Below are positions 8,886-18,700 of a stretch of DNA of 45,125 nt, piece by piece (position 1 is the first letter of the stretch; every line of letters starts with the position of its first letter). The translations under genes and the position numbers were made by a program. This DNA comes from an uncultured Chromatiaceae bacterium (lineage in GTDB: Bacteria; Pseudomonadota; Gammaproteobacteria; Tenderiales; Tenderiaceae): the NCBI GenBank assembly GCA_945787785.1, contig CALZIO010000018.1:1-45125 (forward strand). Direction: 5' to 3'. The notes under the pieces are model-generated. The model was not told the DNA's origin. It worked only from the letters and a program-made list of their open reading frames with translations, and made no database searches.

Positions 8886-9860
8886 ATGGTAAGCCATATG
8901 TCTGAACAGACTTATTTTCTGCATGGAATTTTTAATGATTTTGATGAGTTCTGTGAGAATGTCCGCAGTTGGGACGTGGACTTTCACCAGCTTGATCGCG
9001 GTAAGTTTAGTAGTGAATTACTTATGTACGGCAATAATAAAACCATATTTGTCAGGGCAAAACTTGCGCGACGAATGCTACAGAGGGGTTCACCCCCCCC
9101 TGGGTTGAGAACGTTTGGTCTGTTAGTTGACCCAAACATTAGAATCCACTGGCGAAATAACGAAATCCATGGTGACAAGTTATTTATTTTCCCACCGGGT
9201 GGAGAGCTTTACTCTATTTCACAGTCAGATTTTGATGTATTCACACTTTCATTAACCGAAGAAACACTTGAACAAGCTTGCAACTCACTTGAGTTGCCGA
9301 GCTTTAGAATGCTTGTCGCGAACAATGAGGTGTTTGAATGCAATCCACAAACTATGTTTCTACTAAGAAAGTGGTTACTACAAATTGAACATAAAATCAC
9401 CAGTTTCAGTCAATCTAATGAAAGTGCACTTTTTCTCCGAAGTCTAGAAAAAGAAATTGCGAGACGATTAATTACTGCATTGGCGGAAAGCAAACACCTG
9501 ACCAAAAATCAGCTAATGCGAAAACGTGACAAGGCCGTGACAATGGCGGAAATGTTTATCTTGAATTCCACCAGTTCGCAGCTAACCGTTAATGAATTAT
9601 GCAAGATTGCTCATGTCAGTGAGCGGACCCTGGAATATGCATTTCGTGAACGCTATGGATTGACACCCAAGGCATTTACTCTGGTATATCGCCTCAACGA
9701 TGTGCGAAAGGAATTGAAATCCTCTGATGCGCGCTCCAGCAAAGTTTCTGAAATTGCACAGAAACATAACTTCTGGCACATGGGCCAGTTTGCTGCTGAC
9801 TATCGGCGACATTTTGGTGAGCTGCCTTCCGAAACGCTAAGGCAATGGCCGAGGGTTTGA
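8886..9860 (+). CDS. AraC-family transcriptional regulator
   Basis: The 324-residue protein ends in a two-helix-turn-helix AraC domain (about residues 220-320): LTVNELCKIAHVSERTLEYAFRE is the first unit and SKVSEIAQKHNFWHMGQFAADYRRHFGELP the second, including the conserved 'GQF...YR..FG..P' signature. The N-terminal 200 residues are a sensor region with a cupin-like beta-rich stretch (LFIFPPGGELYSIS). Starts at 8886 and 8898 are both possible, and neither has a strong ribosome-binding site. It is divergent from the sulfatase operon, which it may control, perhaps in response to a sulfated compound. That role is inferred from position only. Confidence 0.88.
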   Translation: MVSHMSEQTYFLHGIFNDFDEFCENVRSWDVDFHQLDRGKFSSELLMYGNNKTIFVRAKLARRMLQRGSPPPGLRTFGLLVDPNIRIHWRNNEIHGDKLFIFPPGGELYSISQSDFDVFTLSLTEETLEQACNSLELPSFRMLVANNEVFECNPQTMFLLRKWLLQIEHKITSFSQSNESALFLRSLEKEIARRLITALAESKHLTKNQLMRKRDKAVTMAEMFILNSTSSQLTVNELCKIAHVSERTLEYAFRERYGLTPKAFTLVYRLNDVRKELKSSDARSSKVSEIAQKHNFWHMGQFAADYRRHFGELPSETLRQWPRV

Positions 9861-9920
9861 TCTGGTGTCAGAATACTGATTATATGCGCTGGATAAGGAC
9901 AGGCACTGACAAGTAAGCTC

Positions 9921-10091
9921 AGGGTGTTCTGATTAATTCGTTTATCGTCATTCCGGCGGATACCCAAAGGGCACAAGTGCCGGAATCTATTTTTACATTG
10001 AATTAGAATCACTGGATTCCGGGGCAACGCTATGCTTCGCCCGGCTTGTGCCCGTTCTTTGGGTAAATGAAGAATTAATCAAAGCATCCCT
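9921..10091. mobile_element. MITE-like element, copy A
   Basis: The ends are imperfect inverted repeats: AGGGTGTTCTGATTAATTC at 9921-9939 and its near-complement ending at 10091, with TGATTAATTC identical. Inside is an imperfect palindrome with arms TACCCAAAGGGCACAAG and its partner at 10045-10065, starting with GTCATTCCGGC. The internal block 9947-9987 is nearly identical to one in the element at 43812-43961. There is no coding capacity. It is probably a non-autonomous element moved by an unseen transposase. Confidence 0.65.
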
Positions 10092-10112
10092 AAATTTATT
10101 AGAGGTCCTAAC

Positions 10113-11317
10113 TTGAATACTAAACATAATACAAGTCGGTTCAGTGGTCGGCTGTTAGATGCGGTGGCTGGGTTTACTCTGGTCTTTACCACTGCGATCA
10201 TATCTGGCTGTGCGGCTGTCGCAACAGATAGCGCGGCACCACCTGCTGCAACCGAGACGCAGGTCGAATCGCATCAAGGCATGCCGGCTGCGGTAGATTT
10301 TCATGACTCCCATTTCCACCTGACCAATTTTACATCCAAGAGGGAATCAGTATCGAGGATTATCTCGCCATCATGGGTGATCGCGTCGGACGTTCGACGC
10401 TATTCGGCATTCCGCTGCAGCAAACCTGGTCGTACCAAAACTCCGGCGATTACGCACCGATCTATTACCTGCATACCGATGCACCGCTTTACTACTACTC
10501 GTTCACCGATGCCTACATTGCCCGGCTCTACGAGAAGCTGACGCCCGAGCAACAGGCGCGCTTCGATCCTATGATTACCGGTTTTAATCCGGCCGATATG
10601 TATGCCGTCGACCACATCCGCCGCGTACTGACGTTGTTCCCCGGCATCTTTACTGGCATCGGCGAATTTAGCATTCACAAGGAGTTTGTCTCATCGAAAG
10701 TGGCCGGTAACATTGCCAGCCTCACTAACTCGGCGCTGGACCGAATTTTTGAGTTTTGTGCCGAGACCGGTCTGGTGGCGATCCTACATAACGACATTGA
10801 TATGCCCTTCGCCAAGCCGGACACCGAACCGGTTTATCTTACCCAAACCAAGGATGTGCTGCGGCGTCATCCCAAAGCGACCATTATTTGGGCCCATATG
10901 GGTCATGGCCGTGTCGTACAACCGACTAGGTCAACAGCCTCGGCCGATAGCGACCAGCGCAGCCTTGAGTTTGTCCAGATCATCGAGAATATGCTCACCG
11001 ACCCAAGCTTGAGCCATGTTTATTTCGACATATCGTGGGACGAAGTGGCGAAGTATATCTTGGAGACACCGAAGTCCTTGCAGCGCAGTGCGGATATCCT
11101 TAATCGTTTTCCGGATCGCTTCCTGTTCGGTACCGACAATGTTGCGCCTAAGGATCCGGAAACGCATTTTCGTGTCTTTGAAATGTACGCACCGTTGTGG
11201 GACATGCTACCACCTGAGGCAAACGAGAAAGTTCGCAAAGGTAACTACGAACGCCTCTTCAATGAGGCGCGTCGTAAAGTGCGGGCATGGGAGAATGCTA
11301 ATCTGGCAAGCGACTGA
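10113..11317 (+). pseudogene. Amidohydrolase-family lipoprotein gene with one frameshift
   Basis: Start is TTG at 10113 with AGAGGT 6 nt upstream. The first frame encodes a lipoprotein signal (FTTAIISGC) and then DFHDSHFHLTNF, whose H-x-H is the first metal-binding motif of amidohydrolases. The frame then fails. The expected continuation, YIQEGISIEDYLAIMGDR, is in the next frame and runs to 11317. It includes LVAILHND, IIWAHMGHG and FLFGTDN, the remaining metal-ligand strands of a TIM-barrel metal-dependent hydrolase. A T tract at 10328-10331 is one T too short to keep frame, so a single-base loss, real or a homopolymer read error, explains the break. Corrected, the protein would be about 400 residues, membrane-anchored and facing the periplasm. 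The substrate is unknown. It is convergent with the giant repeat-protein gene. Confidence 0.75.
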
Positions 11318-11319
11318 CA

Positions 11320-11341
11320 CCCCCTGTAAATACAGAGGGGT
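11320..11341. terminator. Hairpin between convergent genes
   Basis: CCCCTGTA and TACAG-A-GGGG pair around a 2-nt loop with one bulged A, a few bases after the amidohydrolase stop. No strong U-tract follows on either strand, so it is only a probable bidirectional end signal. Confidence 0.4.
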
Positions 11342-11377
11342 CTAAGTAATCCACTTCATCTTTGCTGTTGCTTTTCG

Positions 11378-12757
11378 TTAATAACTTACAGTTACAGTTG
11401 TCGCATAACCATTACTAATCAGCTCATCGGTATCGATTCGGCTACTGTTGCCAGCAACATCGTAGATTTCGACTTCTGTAATTGTCCACGCCCCTTCTTG
11501 TAGCAGTGTACTCAATACTGCAGTATTAATCTGATCACTTGCATACAGCGGTGTGGTATCGAAGAAGTAACCCCATGCCGCCAGATACTGGCCATTTGGA
11601 CCCTGCAGATCAATACGAATCTTTTCTATACCTGCAACATCATCCAGGGCGGAAACCATGAAGCTCATGCGAGCATTGCCGCCAGCTGGGAAGACTTCAG
11701 GTGTCAGAATTGTAAATCCCTGCGAGGTCGGTTTGACGCCATCACCACCGGTGTTTGTTACAGAAACCGAGGTGTCATAACCGAGTCCAGCCAATTGATC
11801 AGCATACTGTGCGGTATTACCGGCAGCATCAGTCAACAACAGACTGGTAATAGTCCAGGCGCCCTGCTCGGCAAAGCCACTTAAGGTGCTTGTATCAATT
11901 TGCACCAGCAGATCTGTTGGCGTGGTATCAGAAAAGGTGCCCACCGCTTCTATATTTACACCACCTGGGCTGGCCAGAGTGATAACAACAGAGTTGATAC
12001 CGGCAATATCATCAGAGGAATCAACCTGGAAGCTAAGAATCGCGTCACCATTCACGGCATTAACGCTTGGCGTCAGTACGGTAAAACCATCCAGGCTTGG
12101 CGCGGTGTTATCGCTGTTTACATTGCGTAGATCCACATCGGTCGGGAAGCCGGCTTCCACCATTTCAGCGGTATTGATGCTGCGTTTATTACCAGCTTCA
12201 TCATAGATGGTTATGCCACTGATCTGCCAGATACCTTGCTCGGCAAAGCTGCTGAAGGTGTTGCTATCCAGGCTGATGCCTCTTACCAATGGGTAATCAT
12301 CAAAGCTGGTAGACGTGGTATGGAAGGCGCCAGATGGACTAAGCAGATCGATACGAACGCGACGTACACCCGAGGCGTTATCGATTAAGGTCATATTGTA
12401 GCTGGCAAAGCCATTACCGCCGGAGATGTCAACGATCGGTGTGCTGATATCGAAGGCCAGCAGGCGTGGCTTGATGCCGTCGGAACCAGAGTCAAAGCAA
12501 GGTGGCAGGTGGCCCAAGGTAGAATCAGTCGGTTTCTCTGACCCAACATTAGGATCAGAGCCGAGCCAGATTTCAACATAATCCGGGAAGCCATCGTTAT
12601 CATCATCATCTGTGAATGACACACCCAGGTCGTCGGCACTTAAACCTTCAGGTGTAGAGCTGTCATCGTTGATATCCGTGCCGAAGGCTACCTCAACCAC
12701 ATTGGCGTAACCATCGCCATCATCGTCGTCACCTGGTGTGGAATCACCGTAGTGACA
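11378..12757 (-). repeat. Internal module, C-terminal copy
   Basis: This is the second copy of a roughly 1.38-kb coding module: a Cys-led Asp-rich pair (DDDGDGYANVVEVAFGT, DDDNDGFPDYVEIWLGS) plus three domains of about 115 residues. It is homologous in the same order to 14226-15613. Confidence 0.7.
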
Positions 12758-15700
12758 AATCTGGTCTTCATGCAGGATAGTGATATCTACCGTAGCTACT
12801 GCAGATTGATTACTGCCATCAGAGACATAGAAGGTAAAGCTGTCGTTACCTATTAGGTTGGCTGTCGGAGTGTAAACATAAACACCTGTAGATGAATTAA
12901 TGCTTACATTGCCGAGACTGCCGTTATTCACCAGATGATAGCTCAATGTATCACCATCGGAATCAAAACCGAGCAAGTTACCACCATAGGCCAGGTTACG
13001 GAACACCGTGATACTGCTGTTATACGCCACCGGCACACCATTCGGCTCAATAATTGAGATACTTACAGTTGCTATATTTGAGTCATTGAAGCCATCATTC
13101 ACCTTGAAGGTGAAACTATCCGTGCCAGTCGTGTGTGCAGGCGGTGTATAGGTGAATGCGCCGCTGCTGGCCTCAATGTCCACACTACCCAACTCGGGTG
13201 CGCCAACCAAAAGATAGGTCAACGGATCATTGTCTGGATCGTTCGCCGACAAGGTGCCGAAGAATGGCATGTTCTTCTGTACAGTGATTGCAGCATCATC
13301 AGCGACGGGCAATACATTGTCGACGACCTGAACAGTGGCATCAAAGCCGGCTCCAATCAGATCATCCTCGACCATGACAGTGGCTTTATTTGTTTCTTGT
13401 GCCAGCAGATTGCGGTAAATCCAACTGCCTGCTTCAAAATTGACGGCATTTGTGTCAACAACAATTGAAAGTTGAATAGGTCCTGAAGTCTGACCACCTA
13501 CGGTCTTGGAGAATGGTATTACCTGACCAGAGGGACCAAACAGCTGGATACCAACGGTGCTGAATGCAGATGCTGGCTTGTTAAATGTGACTTCGCAGGT
13601 GACAGTAACGGAACTATCTTTGTTAGTTACAACTGGAGTGAGCACTTCAAAATCCACTACCCACAGATCCGGCTCAATAGAAACAGAGACAGTATAGGGT
13701 CCGGCAGTTTCAGTACCATCAGACACAGTGAACGTGAAAGTGTCATTACCCAGTACATCAGTATTGGGCACATACTGGTACTCACCGGCATTGAGATCGG
13801 TAATGCTGGCACTGCCGCGTGTACCATTGCTGACAATCGCAAAGGTCAAGACATCGCCATCAACATCTGTGGCCTCAATTGTGCCAGTGTAAGTGGTGTT
13901 TGCGGTGACCGTGATAGCAAAGTCTTCGGACGTGGGCGCATCATTGACCGGGTTGACGGTAATAGAAACAGTCGCGCTATTAGACTCACTGTAGCCATCA
14001 TCCACCTTGAAGCTAAAACTGTCACTGCCAAAGTAGTTAGCACTTGGTGTGTAAGCATAGGCACCTGTGTTGGCATCAATGCTTACTGAGCCATTCTCTG
14101 GCGCTGTATCCAGATGATAAGTCACAGCGTGGCCATCGGCATCAAACGAACTTAGTTGGCCGTTGTAAGTAGTGTCTTCATCTAAAACAATGTGGTCACC
14201 GTAAGCAACAGGCGGCGTATTGATACCACCACCAAGATAGATGACATGGACGGTGGTGTCATAACCGGCAGCAGTCAAATCGCTGGTTGAGAAGGTGGCG
14301 CGGTTATTGGCACCATCGGTCACCACAACATAACTGACTTCCCACACCCCTGCTTCAGCGATGGTGGTAAAGAAACCCGTAGTCATTTCAGTCTGAATAC
14401 TGGCCGGCATGCTGGGGCTGGTGAACACGGCTTGCATGGATTCACTACCCGTAGGTGATACCAGCATCACCTCAATAGAGTTCACACCAGACTTAGCATC
14501 AGACGCAGTAACTGAGTACTTGGCCTTTGCATCACCCGGTGCAGGATAGACCTTGGGTGTCAGTATCTGGAAATCATCCAGCAATGGCAGGTCTGTATCC
14601 GCCAGGCCATTGATGACTTCAACTGTGGTATCAAAACCGAGGCCGGTCAGCTGTGCGGTGGATAGACTTAGCGTGTTACTGGCGGCATCGATGATGGCCA
14701 GTTCAGAGACAGTCCAGGTGCCTGTTTCGGCATAGTTATCAAAACTGTTACTATCAATCTGACCGTTGAAACTAGTGGCATGATTGCTATCGAACATCTC
14801 TGCCCAGCGGAAGCTTGTGCCAGTCGGGCTGCGTAATGTCACGGTGATACGTTTGATTCCGGCAGGGCTGTCGCTGGCTGAAACAGTAAAACTGGCTTTT
14901 GGATCTGCATCTGCCAGGTCGACGGTAGGCGTTAAGATGACAAAGCCTAACAGATCGGCTGCAGTAATATCACTGTTTGAATTAATGACTTCGACTTCAG
15001 TCGGGAATTCACGTTCCAGCAGGTCTGCGGTACCGAATATACGTTCGTTGCCAGCGGCATCGACCAGTTCAAGTTCAGCCACCGTCCAGGTACCGGCCTC
15101 TGCATACTGGCTGAAATATTCACTATCAAATTCGAGATAAAGCATTATTTCAGCAGAATCACGGCTCGCAGTAGCTTTGACCTCTTGGCCAGAAGGACTG
15201 CGTAACAACACGGTGATGTCCTTGACACCACCGCTGTTATCCATTGCTGTCAGAGCAAAGCTGGCTACATCGGTGCTGCCACTGATGGTGACTACAGGCG
15301 TAAGAATATCAAAGGCCAATAAGGCTGGAGCAAAAGAATCCTTGCCGCCGTTGACACAGGCAGGTACGGCCTTGTTCAGAGAATCAGTCGGAATTGAACT
15401 GTCACTATTGTGGTTCGTGCCCAGCCATAATTCTACATTATCGGCAAAGCCATCATTGTCGCTGTCAGTGGTGAAATCAACGCCATAATCATCAGGATTC
15501 AGTCCTGCGGGTGTTTCGGTATCATCATTGATATTGGTACCGAAAGCGATTTCTACAACATCAGCATAACCATCGCCGTCAGTATCGAAACCAGGCGCTT
15601 CGGGACCACGACAGGCTTCTTGGGTACTGATGACATGGGCGTTTACTGTGGCAGCAGCTGAAGTCTTGTCACCATCAGAGACGGTAAAGGTAAAGTTGTC

Positions 15701-18700
15701 TTCACTAGATCTGCCATTCAAAGAGGTGTAACTAAACAAGCCAGTAGACGCATTATCAAAGCCGGCACTGCCCATGTGGCCGTTATTGACTATAGCAAAT
15801 GTCAGCGTACTGTTTTCAACGTCTGACCCAGTCAAGTAGTTGGTGTAAGGTACACCTTCGAAGGCTGTGAAGCTGGAAGCATTAGCTACTGGGGCATTGT
15901 TAAATTCCGTAATTGTTACGGTCACCGTGGCGACTTCAGATGGCGATTTGTTATCCCTGGCCAGATAAGTAAAGGTGTCGGTGCCTAGTTGACCATTAGG
16001 TGTGTATCGGAATGCGCCTGTACCAAGATCAAGCAACTGAACGGTACCTTTAGAACCATTGCTGACGATTTCATAGGTTAGGTCCTGACCTTCTGCGTCA
16101 GTTGCACTGAGCGTGTCTTCGATTGTTGTTATGTGATCAGTGCTGATTGCCATATCAGCGGCGACTGGCGCCTCGTTTGGTGAGATGGTGATCGGCACAA
16201 AGGCAATATTGGAATCCACGCTACCGTCATTCGCCACATAGCTGATGGTGTCAGACCCGTTTACACCTTGATTTGGTGTAAAAGTGAATGCGCCAGTGTC
16301 AGAATTGGTGATGACAGCGGTACCCAGCGTGCCAGTATTAAGCAGTCGGTATGTGAGCGAATCCAAATCGATATCTTCAGCATCCAGGGTGTTGCTGAAT
16401 GCCTGATCCTCAATGGTGAAGATACGATCCAGATCATGGGCGACTGGCGCATCGTTCACTGACTCAACAGTAATATTAACCGTGGCGGTATTGGAGTTGT
16501 CTTTGCCATCACTCACTCTAAAGGTAAAACTGTCATGACCTTTATTATTGGCATTGGGCGAGTAGGTTATGATGCCATTCACTGCATCAGTGAGCACTGC
16601 CGTGCCGATTGTGCCATTACTCATCAATGTATAAGTCAGTGCTTCACCATCGGGTTCATTGGCGCTGAGCTGGGCACCCAGCAATGGGGTATCTTCCAAT
16701 GTGCTGAGATTGCTATTGAAGGTGACCGGCACATCGTTAGAGCCATTAATGGTGATAGTAACCGTGCCAAGTGCTGAGTTATCGTGACCATCGTAGGCAG
16801 CTACTTTGACTGTGTCGGTGCCAAAGGCATTTACGTTTGGCGTGTAGGTAAAATCGCCAGTGGCAGCATCGTTGATAGTCAAGGTGCCTTTACTACCCTG
16901 CTCTGCCACACTTAAGATGAGCAGTTGATTGTCGACATCATTGGCTGTGAGGATGCCGGAAACTGCCACCTCTTCGTTAGTTGTAAGACTAAGGTCATCA
17001 ACAACCGGCGGGGTATTTTCCCAACCTACTTTTAATACCACTGTGGCAATATTAGAGTTACCGTAACCGTCATTGACCAAATACTGAAAGCTATCAACAA
17101 ATCCATCACTGACGGTGCTTGGATTATCATCACTGTTTGTCTGGCCTGGTTTTACCGTAATGGTTGTACATGCGGTACTGGTGTTGTTGCTATTGCCAAT
17201 GCCACCTGTAATACATACCTGATAGTCATTGTCTACAGTAGCCACAAAAGTAGCATTTCTGTCATCAATGCCCTCAGCGCCCATCCACTCGTAGCCCTGG
17301 TGCTTGGTGGCGTTGATGCTGTTAGATACAGTCAGGTTAACTGTCTCACCCACACTGACAACAAACTTATCCGCGCACAGTTTGAGCACAGGCACATCCT
17401 TGCCGCCTTTAAGATTGTCATAGGGCTTGTGGTCAGGATGATATTTACACCCCTTTGAACCTCCGGGTTCATATACAAAAACACCACTTGGGTCGATAGT
17501 GACACCACCGTTGTCTGGTTCAGTGAGTAGTGTGTAAGTTAGTGGGTCGCCGTCACTATCAAAGGCATGTAGGCTGCCGACAGAGATTTCACCCAAGTCA
17601 GGGTCGTAAAAATCATCACTGGCAAGCGGCAAACGATTGCGCACAGTAATTATCGCGTCGTCGCTGGCTGATTGACTGCCATTGTTTACTGTCAAGGAAG
17701 CGGTAAAGGTACCTAGTGCATCGCTGCTCAAGTTGGCCACTGCATTGTTGGTATTCGTCAGATTGCCACCATCACTGCTCCAGAGATGGCTTAAGGGTAA
17801 ACCATCCAGGTCGTGACTGTTGCTACCATTGAGTCTTACGCTTGTGTTTCTGAATGTATTAATGTCAGCCCCGGCATCTGCTACGGGTACGCCACGTTGG
17901 CGCAGCTGCAGTTTTATATTTACGCTGTCGCTGATGCCGTCTTTGATGGCTGTGTGACGAATAACATAATCACCCAAGCTGACGCTGTTAAAATTAGCAA
18001 CAGGTAGGTTTGTATTACTTAAGGTAGGCAGGCTGTCGGTGGGTTTTTCAATGATGCTCCACTCAATGCTGTCCACCGCACTGCCATCAGTGGAAATACT
18101 TGATGAGGTCAGGACTGCAGTTGCACCCTCCTCAATAAAGAGTTCGTGTTTATTAGTAGTGGCAATAGCAACTGGCAGGACGTCATAAACTTCGATATTA
18201 ACGGTATCCTGCTCATCATCATTAATCGTTAACGTGATTTCGTAAGTACCTTTAACTGCAGGTGTGGTCCAGGTGGTTTCCATGGTGTTGTCATTGGCAA
18301 ACTGGCCATTATCACTAGTCCAGCGATAGCTTTGTGCGCCGACGCTGTAAAATCCTGAAAGATGGACAGTATCATTCGTAGGCAGGCGCGTAGGATGGGC
18401 AGTGATCACCGCATAGGTGATTGGTTTAACCTCGATGCGAACGCAATCACTGCTGCTATCGTTGGCATTGTTGATCTCGCCGGTTACGCAGACCAGATAA
18501 CTGCCAGGCTCAGAACGGCTAAACGTTGCTTTGCTGGTATCGCTTTCCACGCCAAGCCAAGTGTAACCAAAGAAACTGGCGGCATTGATGGCATTATCTG
18601 TGGTCAGATTTACAACTTCATCAATGTGGGCAACATAGCGATCAGCATCTAACATCATTACTGCATCGCCAGGTGCACCGGCAATAATTTCAGCTACCTG

